Notes: generated from the sequence alone by a model not told the origin. Shown: positions 48,832 to 58,396, numbered from the stretch's first letter. The stretch: DNA of 64,000 nucleotides from Ornithinibacillus sp047228935 (GCF_047228935.1 NZ_JBFEGG010000004.1:196258-260257), one strand, 5' to 3'. Program-made: numbers and translations.

Positions 48832-49818
48832 TTAAATCGGGTTATCTCCTACATACAGCTTGTTTTGCAATTTATGTTCGGAGAAAATCCATCCTGTATA
48901 GGAGCTTATAATCGCATGTTCATTATTTATTTGTACTACTGCGACAAATGGGTAATATGATTTGGAGCGATATCTTAAATCGATAAAGCGTACTTCAGTA
49001 TAGTAATCGTATTCACTAATCTCCCATCGATAAACAGGAGAGAAGGATAGAAATGCGGATATATTTTTATCTTTTAAAGCAATATCAATAATAGTTGAAT
49101 CAGGTAATGATACTTTTTCAAATTCATCAATGATCTCAATATGACCATTTTCAACCGTTCCAACGTAGAATCTACTTGGTGTTGTAATAGCTACTCTCCA
49201 ATAATTTTGCTTAATTGTAGGAGAGGTTGCTATTTCGATTGTATCTGGAATAAATTCATGGATAGTTTTAACAATTTCTTTTTTATCCATATAGCGCTTA
49301 ATATAATATAATATAATTACTGCATAAATGGTTAACCATGTAAAACCAGGATGAGCTCCTAATATCCAAGCAATAATCCCAGCTATATGCAATGTGAAAA
49401 TATATGGATCAAAGGTGTTAATAAACCCATGGGCAATCCATTTATCTGTAAAAGGACGAAATGCTTGTGTACCATAAGCATTAAAGATATCAACAAACAC
49501 ATGGATTATGACCGCTGAAGCTGTCCATCCCCATAAATGCCAAAAGTTAACTTGAGGAACAAATAGATGAATGATACTTGCGATTAAAACTCCCCAAAAA
49601 ATAACAGCAGGAACGGAATGTGTCACGCCACGATGGTGTCTTATATATGTTGCATTGTTACGCAGTTTTAAAACCGTGTCAAAATCAGGTGCATGTGAGC
49701 CCACAACTGTACCGACTAAAACTGCATTGAATAGAACCGGATCATTATTTACTATCGGATCGAGTGTTGCTAGACCAGCTAAGGCAACCCCCATTACTAT
49801 GTGGGTTCCAGTATCCAT
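48832..49818 (-). CDS. yfhP: Membrane-bound metal-dependent hydrolase YfhP (YdjM family)
   Basis: A 328-residue protein. The N-terminal half has four to five membrane segments with metal-binding-type residues in MDTGTHIVMG, GSHAPDFDT and RHHRGVTHS, the YdjM/DUF457 pattern. The C-terminal half (about 205-328) is soluble and beta-rich. B. subtilis YfhP is described as a negative regulator of the neighbouring sporulation gene yfhS/sspE region; that was recalled, not tested. Divergent from mutY. Confidence 0.87.
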   Translation of the reverse strand: MDTGTHIVMGVALAGLATLDPIVNNDPVLFNAVLVGTVVGSHAPDFDTVLKLRNNATYIRHHRGVTHSVPAVIFWGVLIASIIHLFVPQVNFWHLWGWTASAVIIHVFVDIFNAYGTQAFRPFTDKWIAHGFINTFDPYIFTLHIAGIIAWILGAHPGFTWLTIYAVIILYYIKRYMDKKEIVKTIHEFIPDTIEIATSPTIKQNYWRVAITTPSRFYVGTVENGHIEIIDEFEKVSLPDSTIIDIALKDKNISAFLSFSPVYRWEISEYDYYTEVRFIDLRYRSKSYYPFVAVVQINNEHAIISSYTGWIFSEHKLQNKLYVGDNPI

Positions 49819-49901
49819 TAATTGAATGCCTCCTATATAATCTTGTTTGAGGTTTTAATTATTTTAGTGTGTTTTTAGTGTACCATAAAGGAAGTGTTAA
49901 T

Positions 49902-50978
49902 ATGACAGTGCAAGAAAAACCGTTACAGAATTTTAATATTTCTACATTTCAAAATGATCTTTTAGATTGGTATTATGCCAATAAGCGCGATTTGCCATGG
50001 AGAAATGACCAAGACCCTTACAAAGTATGGGTTTCAGAAATTATGCTTCAACAAACAAAAGTAGATACGGTTATTCCTTATTTTAATAATTTTATTGAGA
50101 AGTTCCCTACAGTATATGACCTTGCTGTAGCGGATGAGCAGGCAGTTTTAAAGGCGTGGGAAGGATTGGGCTATTATTCCCGGGCACGTAACCTCCAAAC
50201 AGCAGTTCGTGAAGTGGTTGAGAACTATGGTGGACAAGTTCCAGATGATCCTAATCAATTAGAAGGATTAAAAGGGATTGGTTCTTATACAAAAGGTGCA
50301 ATTCTTTCCATCGCTTTTAATAAGCCTGAACCTGCTGTGGATGGAAATGTAATGCGAGTTTTTTCAAGAGTATTAAATATTGATGAAGATATTGCGCTAC
50401 CGAAAACAAAAAAGTTGTTTGAGTCAGTGACTAGAGAAATTATTTCACAAGAGGACCCTTCTTCCTTTAATCAGGCCATCATGGATCTTGGAGCAACCAT
50501 TTGTACACCAAAATCTCCATCGTGTTTACTTTGCCCAGTCCAAGAGCACTGTGAGGCATTTACATTAGGGGTAGAGGAGCAATTACCAATAAAGTCAAAA
50601 GCTAAAAAGAATAAAAAGATTCCATATGTAGTTTTGTTATTAAAAGACAAGACAGGTAAAATTGCGATAGAGAAGCGCCCTGAAGACGGATTGCTGGCAA
50701 ATCTTTGGCAATTCCCAATGGTTCCGCTTCAGGAAGTTACAATAGACCTCTTAGAAAATTGGTTTTACGCCCAATATGGATTAAGGATTAGATTAGGACA
50801 AAAATTAGGAGATCTAAAACACGTCTTTTCTCATTTGACGTGGAATCTAGAGATAGTAGAAGCAAAACTGTTTGAAGAGAGTAGCGAAGAGAACTGTTTA
50901 ATTTTTGTCGATAAAGAAAAAGAGTTAAAGGATTATCCATTCCCTGTTTCTCATCAAAAAATGATGCAATATTTATAG
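49902..50978 (+). CDS. mutY: A/G-specific adenine DNA glycosylase MutY
   Basis: A 358-residue base-excision enzyme removing adenine opposite 8-oxoguanine. The catalytic Glu is in VSEIMLQQTKV, the HhH motif LKGIGSYTKGAILS and catalytic Asp VDGNVMRVF follow, and the [4Fe-4S] cluster ligands are in CTPKSPSCLLCPVQEHC (C-x6-C-x2-C-x5-C). A C-terminal NUDIX-like domain (about 225-355) reads 8-oxoG. ATG 49902 follows AAAGGAAGTG; the longer frame from 49869 lacks an SD. Synteny with sspE as in Bacillus. Confidence 0.95.
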   Translation: MTVQEKPLQNFNISTFQNDLLDWYYANKRDLPWRNDQDPYKVWVSEIMLQQTKVDTVIPYFNNFIEKFPTVYDLAVADEQAVLKAWEGLGYYSRARNLQTAVREVVENYGGQVPDDPNQLEGLKGIGSYTKGAILSIAFNKPEPAVDGNVMRVFSRVLNIDEDIALPKTKKLFESVTREIISQEDPSSFNQAIMDLGATICTPKSPSCLLCPVQEHCEAFTLGVEEQLPIKSKAKKNKKIPYVVLLLKDKTGKIAIEKRPEDGLLANLWQFPMVPLQEVTIDLLENWFYAQYGLRIRLGQKLGDLKHVFSHLTWNLEIVEAKLFEESSEENCLIFVDKEKELKDYPFPVSHQKMMQYL

Positions 50979-51073
50979 AAGTTATTCAACAGATAAATTC
51001 CAAAAAATGCTATTAAATTACCTTCATAATACTCATTTTACTGGAGAAAGTAATATTGTTGGAGGTGATAATG

Positions 51074-51244
51074 ATGGCTAAAAATCCTAACAAAACTGTT
51101 GCAGGAACTAATGTTCAAGAAGTAAAGCAACAAAATGCGCAATCTAAAGCTGGTCAAGGACAATTTGGTACAGAATTTGCTTCTGAAACAAATGCTCAAG
51201 AAGTGAGACAACAAAACCAAAAGTCTCAAGCTAATAAAAAATAA
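51074..51244 (+). CDS. sspE: Gamma-type small acid-soluble spore protein
   Basis: A 56-residue spore protein rich in Gln, Asn, Ala and Lys, lacking Trp, with two copies of the repeat NVQEVKQQNAQS / NAQEVRQQNQKS and the germination-protease cleavage region FGTEFASETNAQ. It is an amino-acid reserve in the spore core and does not bind DNA. ATG 51074 follows GGAGGTGA; ATG 51071 is also possible. Its presence shows a spore-forming organism. A strong terminator follows. Confidence 0.93.
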   Translation: MAKNPNKTVAGTNVQEVKQQNAQSKAGQGQFGTEFASETNAQEVRQQNQKSQANKK

Positions 51245-51267
51245 CTACCTACCCTAAAGAATTAAAA

Positions 51268-51301
51268 GAAGAACTTCCTATCTCCCGGAAGTTCTTTTTT
51301 T
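51268..51301 (+). terminator. sspE terminator
   Basis: AAGAACTTCC and GGAAGTTCTT form a stem with a short loop, followed by TTTTTT. Confidence 0.92.
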
Positions 51302-51458
51302 GATCTTTGCCTGCGTATATCATATTCTTTATGCTTTATATTTTATTACGTAACCCTTATAATGGATAGAAAATAGTAGACAAATTGTCGTTTTTTATAA
51401 AATTACATATAGGCAAATATATACATAGGTTAAAGTTATTAGAATGGGAAGGGATTAG

Positions 51459-51989
51459 ATGGTTGCTCCGACGGCTGGCACAGAGTTAAAAATACAAAGC
51501 TATAAACATAATGGCAACTTGCATCGTGTATGGGAAAGCACAATAATATTAAAAGGCACGGAGCAAGTTGTAATCGGGGCTAACGATAAGACAAATGTGC
51601 TAGAAAGTGATGGTCGTACTTGGATAACAAGAGAACCTGCAATTTGTTACTTTCATTCTAAACATTGGTTCAATATTATAGGAATGCTTCGAGATGATGG
51701 CATTCATTATTATTGTAATATTAGTTCCCCGTTTGTTTATGAAAATAATTCTATTAAGTATATTGATTATGATCTAGATTTGAAGGTCTATCCTGATATG
51801 ACATTTGATTTATTAGATGAAGATGAATATCAGCTTCATCGGGACGAGATGAACTACCCCGGAGTTCTAGACAGAATCTTATACAATAATATGGAAGAAT
51901 TACAGCATTGGATACAACAAAGGAAAGGCCCATTTTCTCCTGGATTTGTTGACCAATGGTATGAACGTTTCCTTACATACAGATTTTAA
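51459..51989 (+). CDS. ygaC: Nucleoside tri/diphosphate phosphatase (DUF402, YgaC/Ntdp)
   Basis: A 176-residue DUF402 protein. The core REPAICYFHSKHWFNIIGML, YYCNISSPF, and the acidic YIDYDLDLKVYPD and DEDEY segments supply the metal-binding carboxylates. The S. aureus homolog is an Mg2+-dependent NTP/NDP phosphatase. The ATG follows GGGAAGGG. In B. subtilis ygaB separates sspE and ygaC; no ygaB-like gene was seen in the 215 bases here. A terminator follows. Confidence 0.9.
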   Translation: MVAPTAGTELKIQSYKHNGNLHRVWESTIILKGTEQVVIGANDKTNVLESDGRTWITREPAICYFHSKHWFNIIGMLRDDGIHYYCNISSPFVYENNSIKYIDYDLDLKVYPDMTFDLLDEDEYQLHRDEMNYPGVLDRILYNNMEELQHWIQQRKGPFSPGFVDQWYERFLTYRF

Positions 51990-52003
51990 AATTTATAGGT
52001 AAT

Positions 52004-52044
52004 GTAAACCTTGTTACATTTTGTAGCAAGGGTTTTACTTTTTA
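52004..52044 (+). terminator. ygaC terminator
   Basis: GTAAACCTTGTTACA and TGTAGCAAGGGTTTTAC form a long imperfect stem, followed by TTTTT. Confidence 0.8.
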
Positions 52045-52116
52045 CAGAACTAATATGTATTTTTTAAGAGATAATAAATTTATCATAGTAAAATTTCAAA
52101 AAGAAAGTTGATGTTT

Positions 52117-53862
52117 ATGAGCAGTATTAAACAGTTTATGGAATATGTAAAGCCATATAAATGGAAGATATTTTGGACGATTCTAATAGGAATAGTTAAG
52201 TTTGCAATTCCACTTTTAATACCATTAATTTTAAAATACGTAATTGATGATATTATTGGAAATGAACTTTGGACTGATTCTGAGAAATTAACAAATCTAC
52301 TTTGGATTATGGGTGGATCATTAATGGTTTTTCTAGTATTACGTCCACCAATAGAATATTATCGCCAATATCTTGCCCAGTGGGTTGGGAATAAAATCCT
52401 TTATGATATAAGGGATAAACTATTCGATCACATGCAAAAATTGAGTTTGCGATTCTATTCTACGACAAAAACCGGCGAAATAATTTCCCGGGTAATAAAT
52501 GATGTCGAACAAACTAAGAATTTCGTGATTGTTGGACTAATGAATATATGGCTCGACATAATCACGATATTAATTGCTATTGTAATAATGTTGTCGATGG
52601 ATGTTGGCCTAACAATTGTATCGATTATTTTATTTCCGCTGTTTGGTTTTTCAATTAAGTACTTTTACGGCAGATTACGTCAATTAACTCGAGAACGTTC
52701 GCAGGCACTTGCAGAAGTTCAAGGGCATTTACATGAACGTGTTCAAGGTGTACCTGTCACACGAAGCTTTGCATTAGAAGATTATGAGCAACAACAATTC
52801 GATAAACAAAACGCTAATTTTCTTGGTAAAGCTTTAGAACACACAACATGGAATGCTAAAACGTTTGCAGTTACCAATACGATCACAGATTTGGCACCAC
52901 TTTTAGTAATTACATATTCAGGTTATCAAGTCATAACCGGCAATATTACTGTCGGTACGATGATGGCATTTTTTGCTTACTTAGAAAGAGTATATAGTCC
53001 ATTACGCAGATTAATTAACTCATCAACCGTCCTTATCCAATCTATTGCTTCTATTGACCGTGTCTTTGAATTTATGAATGAGAAGTATGATATTGTCGAT
53101 AAACCAAAGGCAATGAAAGTTGGGCGTGTTCATGGAGAAATTGATTTTGAGAATGTATCATTCCATTATGATCATGAAAGTGCAGTATTAAAAGATATTA
53201 ACCTTCGAGTAAAACAAGGAGAAACGATTGCACTTGTCGGGATGAGTGGTGGAGGTAAATCCACATTAATTAGCTTAATTCCTCGTTTCTATGATGTCAC
53301 AGGAGGAGCTATTAAAGTAGATGGTATTGATATTCGTGATTATGAAGCACGTTCACTTAGAAATAATATCGGTATGGTACTTCAAGATAATATATTATTT
53401 GGGGATACGGTAGCCATGAATATACGAATGGGCAATCCAAACGCATCAGATGAAGAGGTTATCGAAGCGGCTAAAGCTGCTAATGCACATGACTTTATTA
53501 TGGAGCTACCACAAGGTTATAACACATTAGTTGGAGAACGAGGTGTTAAGCTTTCGGGGGGACAGAAGCAGCGAGTTGCTATAGCACGTGTATTCTTAAA
53601 AAATCCTCCAATTTTAATTTTTGATGAAGCAACTTCTGCACTAGATTTAGAGAGTGAACATACGATTCAAGAAGCAATGGAAAAATTAGCTTCTGACCGA
53701 ACTACATTTATCGTTGCGCACCGTCTAGCAACAATTACGCACGCAGATAGAATCGTTGTCATCGAAAATGGGGAAGTATCAGAAGTAGGTTCTCATGCAG
53801 AATTAATGGAATTAAAGGGAAGCTATTATGACTTGTATCAGGTTCAGCATTTTGATGATTAA
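52117..53862 (+). CDS. ygaD: ABC exporter, fused permease and ATPase (YgaD)
   Basis: A 581-residue half-transporter: six-segment exporter domain (about 10-310) then ATPase domain (about 335-575) with Walker A GMSGGGKST, signature LSGGQKQR, Walker B ILIFDEATSALD and switch AHRLAT. It forms a homo- or heterodimeric lipid or drug exporter of the MsbA/BmrA type. ATG codons at 52111 and 52117 and TTG 52108 are all in frame with only a weak SD, so the start is approximate. Synteny matches B. subtilis ygaD. Confidence 0.92.
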   Translation: MSSIKQFMEYVKPYKWKIFWTILIGIVKFAIPLLIPLILKYVIDDIIGNELWTDSEKLTNLLWIMGGSLMVFLVLRPPIEYYRQYLAQWVGNKILYDIRDKLFDHMQKLSLRFYSTTKTGEIISRVINDVEQTKNFVIVGLMNIWLDIITILIAIVIMLSMDVGLTIVSIILFPLFGFSIKYFYGRLRQLTRERSQALAEVQGHLHERVQGVPVTRSFALEDYEQQQFDKQNANFLGKALEHTTWNAKTFAVTNTITDLAPLLVITYSGYQVITGNITVGTMMAFFAYLERVYSPLRRLINSSTVLIQSIASIDRVFEFMNEKYDIVDKPKAMKVGRVHGEIDFENVSFHYDHESAVLKDINLRVKQGETIALVGMSGGGKSTLISLIPRFYDVTGGAIKVDGIDIRDYEARSLRNNIGMVLQDNILFGDTVAMNIRMGNPNASDEEVIEAAKAANAHDFIMELPQGYNTLVGERGVKLSGGQKQRVAIARVFLKNPPILIFDEATSALDLESEHTIQEAMEKLASDRTTFIVAHRLATITHADRIVVIENGEVSEVGSHAELMELKGSYYDLYQVQHFDD

Positions 53863-53947
53863 TGGAAATATTTGTTCCTAGTAAGTGAAACTTAATTAAC
53901 GTATTATTCGTATGTAATAGAAGTACGGCATAAGGAGGTGAATACAG

Positions 53948-54322
53948 ATGTTTTTAGATTTTTTATTCGAATTGTTTGGCGATTTTTCTCCAGTTTATCT
54001 TTATATAAGTGTTATACTATCAGCTTTATATGTCATTCGCTGGCTTCCTGAGTTTGATTTTTCTCTCAATAAGTCCTTACACGTAAAAGACACGTATCAT
54101 CTAAAAGCGCGGTTCTTACCTCTAGAGAAAAATATTAATGAAATAATCGAGAAGCGTAATTGGCTCGCGATTACTACAAAGCGGATTGAATTGCCAGATG
54201 ATGATGAAGAAGAAGCTCATTTCTCGTTTTATAAATCAATGAAAAAACGAGGAGGAGCACTATGCAAAAATCTGTATTCACTAATATTAAGAAATTTAGC
54301 TTATTCGGGGGAGTATTATTAA
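53948..54322 (+). CDS. Uncharacterised membrane protein overlapping yidC
   Basis: A 124-residue protein with one N-terminal membrane segment (about 13-33, SPVYLYISVILSALYVI) and a soluble tail containing an acidic run (DDDEEEA). The SD is excellent (AAGGAGGTGAATACAG). The last 20 codons overlap the start of the YidC gene by 61 bases, which is unusual; the peptide loses its charged character there, so the natural end may have been nearer the YidC start and been lost by a frameshift. No family recognised. Confidence 0.6.
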   Translation: MFLDFLFELFGDFSPVYLYISVILSALYVIRWLPEFDFSLNKSLHVKDTYHLKARFLPLEKNINEIIEKRNWLAITTKRIELPDDDEEEAHFSFYKSMKKRGGALCKNLYSLILRNLAYSGEYY

Positions 54323-55053
54323 TATTATTTTTAGCAGGTTGTTCAGGGAATGGTTCGACAACTCATTCAACTGGATGGTTTCATGATATATTTGTTGATA
54401 GCTTTTCATCTTTAATAAAAAATATTGCGGCGTTATTTAACGATAATTATGGTCTTTCGATTATTATCATTACGATATGTATTCGGTTAATAATCATGCC
54501 ATTTATGATAAAACAAACAAAAAATAGTATGCAAGTTCAAGATAAAATGAAGGCTATTAAACCAGAAATGGAAGAAATTCAGGCTAAGTATAAGGATAAA
54601 AAAGATCCTGAATCTCAGAAGAAGCTCCAACAGGAAATGATGCAGCTTTACCAAAAGCATAACTTCAATCCATTAGCTTCTTTTGGTGGGTGTTTACCAT
54701 TGCTTATTCAATTTCCGTTCTTAATAGGATTTTATTATGCGATTCGTCAAACACCTGAAATTGCAACACATTCATTTTTATGGTTTAACCTAGGGGAAAC
54801 AGACTTTGTAATGGTAGCAATAGCTGTTTTAGTTTATTTCGTTCAATATAAGGTGTCCCAAATCGGACTTGATCCTAAGATGAAAAAACAAATGTCCTTA
54901 ATAGGTCTGATTTCACCAATAATGATTGGAATTATCTCATTAAATACGTTAGCTGCACTTCCACTGTATTGGACTGTAGGTGGCATCATTGTTATTATTC
55001 AGACGTTAATTTCTAAGAGGATATATTTGGCGCATAAACGAGAGCAAGGTTAA
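54262..55053 (+). CDS. yidC: YidC/OxaA/SpoIIIJ-family membrane protein insertase
   Basis: A 263-residue lipoprotein-type insertase. The signal peptide ends in LILFLAGCSG (lipid-modified Cys), and five membrane segments follow, with the conserved Arg in ITICIRLIIMPFMIKQ and the hairpin region QVQDKMKAIKPEMEEIQAKYKDK. It inserts proteins into the membrane alone or with Sec. GAGGAGGAGC precedes the ATG. B. subtilis has SpoIIIJ (near oriC) and YqjG; no YidC gene lies at this place there, so this is an additional or relocated copy. Confidence 0.9.
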   Translation: MQKSVFTNIKKFSLFGGVLLILFLAGCSGNGSTTHSTGWFHDIFVDSFSSLIKNIAALFNDNYGLSIIIITICIRLIIMPFMIKQTKNSMQVQDKMKAIKPEMEEIQAKYKDKKDPESQKKLQQEMMQLYQKHNFNPLASFGGCLPLLIQFPFLIGFYYAIRQTPEIATHSFLWFNLGETDFVMVAIAVLVYFVQYKVSQIGLDPKMKKQMSLIGLISPIMIGIISLNTLAALPLYWTVGGIIVIIQTLISKRIYLAHKREQG

Positions 55054-55063
55054 ACAGAAAAGT

Positions 55064-55103
55064 AAAACCACCACTAATCGAATGATTAGTGGTGGTTTTT
55101 TTA
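55064..55103. terminator. Bidirectional terminator between yidC and gsaB
   Basis: AAAACCACCACTAATC (55064-55079) and GATTAGTGGTGGTTTT (55084-55099) form a perfect 16-bp stem with T-runs on both strands. Confidence 0.95.
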
Positions 55104-55116
55104 TATTTAGAACTTA

Positions 55117-56415
55117 CTAGTTAGAACTCATTTCCTTAAAAGCATTTCCTACAGCATCAAGAGTCTCGTCAATGTCAGCCTCAGTATGCTCTGTTGTAAT
55201 AAACCAAGCTTCATATTTAGAAGGGGCGAGGTTGATACCTTGGTTGAGCATTAGCTTGAAGAACTTTGCAAATACCTCTCCATCACTAGCTTCGGCACCA
55301 TCATAATCGGTAATCTCCTCTGTGCTTCCGAAGTAAACGGTTAATGCACCACGTAGTCTATTAATCGAAAGAACGATTCCATGTTCTTCAGCCTTTTCTA
55401 AAATACCTTTTTCAAGACGTGCACCTAGCTTATCTAACTTCTCATAAACTCCCTCTTGTTTTAAAACTTCTAAACAAGCAATACCAGCGGACATAGATGC
55501 TGGATTACCTGCCATTGTACCAGCTTGATAAGCAGGGCCAAGGGGTGCTACTTGCTCCATAATATCTTTACGTCCACCGTAAGCACCGATTGGAAGTCCG
55601 CCACCAATAATTTTTCCCATTGCAGTCATATCTGGCTCAATACCGTATACCTGCTGAGCACTACCATAAGTGAAGCGGAATGCGGTGATTACTTCATCAT
55701 AAATAACAAGTGCTCCAACTTCATGGGTTAAATCATTTACTGCTTGTAAAAATCCTTCCTTAGGTTCTACGATACCGAAGTTTCCAACAATTGGTTCTAC
55801 TAACACACAAGCAAGCTGATCGCCCCATTTATCTAGTGCATCTTTGTAAGCATCAATATCATTAAACGGAACGGTAATTACATCTTGAGCAACCGATACA
55901 GGGATTCCTGCAGAATCTGGTGTACCTAATGTAGATGGGCCAGAGCCAGCTTGTACTAATACTGCATCAAAATGGCCGTGATAACTACCAGCGAATTTAA
56001 TTACTTTTGTACGATTAGTGTATGCTCTTGCTACACGGATAGTAGTCATTACAGCCTCGGTACCAGAGTTAGTAAAGCGAACCTTTTCTAATGAAGGAAT
56101 TGCTTCTTTTAACATTTTGGCAAATTTATTTTCTAAAGGGGTTGGTGTACCGTACAAAACACCATTTTCAGCGGCCGTTTTAATTGCTTCCGTTATATGT
56201 GGATGGGCATGGCCGGTAATGATTGGGCCGTAAGCTGCTAAATAATCAATATATTTATTTCCATCAACATCCCAGAAATAAGCACCTTTAGCTCGCTCCA
56301 TATAAACTGGTGCTCCTCCGCCTACCGCTTTATAAGCACGAGATGGGGAATTGACTCCACCAACAATATGTATTTGCGCCTCTTCGTGAAGTGCTTCTGA
56401 TTTAGAAAAGTTCAT
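55117..56415 (-). CDS. gsaB: Glutamate-1-semialdehyde 2,1-aminomutase (GsaB)
   Basis: A 432-residue class III PLP aminotransferase. The PLP lysine is in TAMGKIIGGGLP, with GGVNSPSRAY at the start, FTNSGTEA, FAGSYHGHFDA and VIYDEVITAFR typical of HemL proteins. It converts glutamate-1-semialdehyde to 5-aminolevulinate in haem synthesis. The location after ygaD and length fit gsaB, the second hemL paralog of Bacillus, rather than hemL in the hem operon. ATG follows TAGGAGGA. Confidence 0.92.
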   Translation of the reverse strand: MNFSKSEALHEEAQIHIVGGVNSPSRAYKAVGGGAPVYMERAKGAYFWDVDGNKYIDYLAAYGPIITGHAHPHITEAIKTAAENGVLYGTPTPLENKFAKMLKEAIPSLEKVRFTNSGTEAVMTTIRVARAYTNRTKVIKFAGSYHGHFDAVLVQAGSGPSTLGTPDSAGIPVSVAQDVITVPFNDIDAYKDALDKWGDQLACVLVEPIVGNFGIVEPKEGFLQAVNDLTHEVGALVIYDEVITAFRFTYGSAQQVYGIEPDMTAMGKIIGGGLPIGAYGGRKDIMEQVAPLGPAYQAGTMAGNPASMSAGIACLEVLKQEGVYEKLDKLGARLEKGILEKAEEHGIVLSINRLRGALTVYFGSTEEITDYDGAEASDGEVFAKFFKLMLNQGINLAPSKYEAWFITTEHTEADIDETLDAVGNAFKEMSSN

Positions 56416-56558
56416 CGTTTTTTCCTCCTACGTAAAAGCAAAATGCTTTAATTTCACGCTTCTTATTGTACCCTTATTCATCTTGAAAATAAAATGACAA
56501 GCCCCAAGAACTACTCGCATATTATATAGTACATGTTTAAAAAGAAAAGGGAGATAAA

Positions 56559-56996
56559 ATGAGTATCATACCATGGTTATTAGTAGGGGCAGTAAGCTTC
56601 GTTATTGCTAGGAGTATATATGGATTTGTAATAGGTGAAAAAGAAATATTTGGAGTTCGTATGGAAGAGAGGAGATTTTCAATCGAAATGTTCTCCTCCT
56701 TAGTCATTACTTATACAGTCGTTATACTTGGATTTGGTTTAATCTATTTTATTCTTTCCTTTGAAGGGATTTATCTAGTAGAAGGTGGCGAGCTTAGGCA
56801 AGTTAGCCCAATTGGGTCGTTGATACATTCTCTCTATTTTAGTGGGGTTACGATGTTAACGATTGGATATGGAGATATAACACCGATTGGGATTGGAAGA
56901 TTACTAGCATTAATTGAAGCATTAATTGGCTATATTTTACCTACTGCATTCGTAATTCATGCCGTCCATTCTAATCGGGAACGGGCAAGAGATTAG
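56559..56996 (+). CDS. Potassium channel family protein (2-TM pore)
   Basis: A 145-residue membrane protein with the K+ selectivity filter MLTIGYGDITP between two hydrophobic segments, preceded by one or two additional segments (about 3-18 and 45-68). It lacks a C-terminal RCK domain. It probably conducts K+ as a tetramer. The ATG follows AAAGGGAG. No counterpart exists at this place in B. subtilis, where ygaE is found. Confidence 0.85.
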   Translation: MSIIPWLLVGAVSFVIARSIYGFVIGEKEIFGVRMEERRFSIEMFSSLVITYTVVILGFGLIYFILSFEGIYLVEGGELRQVSPIGSLIHSLYFSGVTMLTIGYGDITPIGIGRLLALIEALIGYILPTAFVIHAVHSNRERARD

Positions 56997-57053
56997 CAAT
57001 CAACCTATTTGCGATGTTATAGTGAAGAAGAATCAACTTATGGAGGTTTTGAC

Positions 57054-57524
57054 ATGACACTAGAACTAGGAAAACCAGCTCCTTCATTTACACTTCCAAA
57101 TCAAGAAGGTAAAGAAGTTAGTTTAGAAGATTTAAAGGGTAAGCATGTTGTGTTGTATTTTTATCCAAAAGATATGACGCCGGGATGTACAACAGAAGCG
57201 TGTGATTTCCGAGATAATCACGAAAGCTTTGCTGAGCTTAATGCAGTAATCGTTGGTGTTAGCCCAGATCCAGTTAAAAGTCATCAAAAGTTTATAGATA
57301 AACACGATCTACCATTCTTACTTTTGGCAGATGAAGAACATAAAGTGGCAGATGCTTATGATGTTTGGAAACTAAAAAAGAATTTCGGTAGAGAGTATTA
57401 TGGTGTGGAACGTTCTACTTTTATTATTGATAAGGAAGGTAATCTACAGAAGGAATATCGAAAAGTAAGAGTGGATGGTCACGTGAAAGATGCGTTAAAC
57501 TTTATCCGTGAAAATTTAGCATAA
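57054..57524 (+). CDS. bcp: Thiol peroxidase BCP (YgaF)
   Basis: A 156-residue peroxiredoxin. The peroxidatic cysteine (near residue 45) and resolving cysteine (near 50) are in TPGCTTEACDFRD. It reduces organic and hydrogen peroxides with thioredoxin. ATG 57054 follows TGGAGG; a longer frame from 57009 lacks an SD. Located near perR, as ygaF in B. subtilis; no PerR box was seen before it. Confidence 0.93.
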   Translation: MTLELGKPAPSFTLPNQEGKEVSLEDLKGKHVVLYFYPKDMTPGCTTEACDFRDNHESFAELNAVIVGVSPDPVKSHQKFIDKHDLPFLLLADEEHKVADAYDVWKLKKNFGREYYGVERSTFIIDKEGNLQKEYRKVRVDGHVKDALNFIRENLA

Positions 57525-57529
57525 TATAT

Positions 57530-57563
57530 GTAGAGCAGCCTATTTAATAGGTGCTCTTTTTTT
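57530..57563 (+). terminator. bcp terminator
   Basis: AGAGCAGCCTAT and ATAGGTGCTCT form a stem with one bulge-like mismatch, followed by TTTTTTT. Confidence 0.85.
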
Positions 57564-57697
57564 GTAGGCTATTTCCCTCAAGGCCTAAAAAATAGAGAAA
57601 TAAATCAATTTCAAAAAAATGGCAAAGAAGTTTATGTTTCTTTTCTATTACATAGTTATATACGTCCATCTACTTGAATAATATGAAATAGTAAAGT

Positions 57698-58396
57698 ATG
57701 TACAAAGTAAAGAAAGGTATGATGAAGGGGATGCTAGAGTCTGCCAAAACAAAAACAAATTACTTTATTCATATTAATCTCTATTTCTTTTTCAAAAGAC
57801 TATTAGATATTATTCTAGGTGTAGTGTTATTCATACTGCTGTTACCACTATTTATATTTATTTGTTACAAGATAGCTAGAAAGGAAGGTAAGCCAATCTT
57901 TTATCGCGAGTTAAGAGTAGGGAAAAATAATCGCACATTTATGATGTGGTCATTCCGTACAATGACTAATGGATCGAGAGTCATACGCCAGTTACCTCCA
58001 TATCCATTCCCTAGTTCATGGGGAAAGGGAGTGCCAGATTACTTTAAAATTACGAGAGATCAGAACATAACATTTACAGAGACTGGTCTTTGGCTTAGCA
58101 AGTATCATTTAGATAAAATCCCACAATTAATTCATGTAATTAGAGGAGAAATGAGTCTAGTAGGACCAAGTCCAGAACGACCAGAAATAGCAGACTATTA
58201 TAATCGCCAGCAAATGAAACGTCTGAAAGTAAGACCTGGAATAACTGGATTTGCTCAAATCGAAGGTGCAACAAATAAGAACCACGGTCAGAAAATCAAA
58301 TACGATCTCTATTACACTGAGAATTGTTCCTACAAATTAGATGCGAAAATATTCTTTAGGTCAGTCAGACGCTTGTTTATAAAATTAGCAGAATAA
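57698..58396 (+). CDS. Bacterial sugar transferase (undecaprenyl-phosphate glycosyl-1-phosphate transferase type)
   Basis: A 232-residue membrane enzyme of the WbaP/TuaA/EpsL class: one membrane hairpin (about 33-55), then FRTM, LDKIPQLIHVIRGEMSLVGP and RPGITGFAQ with the catalytic Asp-Glu region. It would start a polysaccharide on undecaprenyl phosphate. Start uncertain: ATGs at 57698, 57719, 57722 and 57731 are in frame, and AAAGAAAGG suits 57722 best. It is an orphan without other capsule genes. Confidence 0.85.
   Translation: MYKVKKGMMKGMLESAKTKTNYFIHINLYFFFKRLLDIILGVVLFILLLPLFIFICYKIARKEGKPIFYRELRVGKNNRTFMMWSFRTMTNGSRVIRQLPPYPFPSSWGKGVPDYFKITRDQNITFTETGLWLSKYHLDKIPQLIHVIRGEMSLVGPSPERPEIADYYNRQQMKRLKVRPGITGFAQIEGATNKNHGQKIKYDLYYTENCSYKLDAKIFFRSVRRLFIKLAE

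Noticed and set aside
48745..48960. 71-residue plus-strand ORF after yfhH
   Set aside because: It runs through the yfhH and yfhP terminators and is antisense to the yfhP end.
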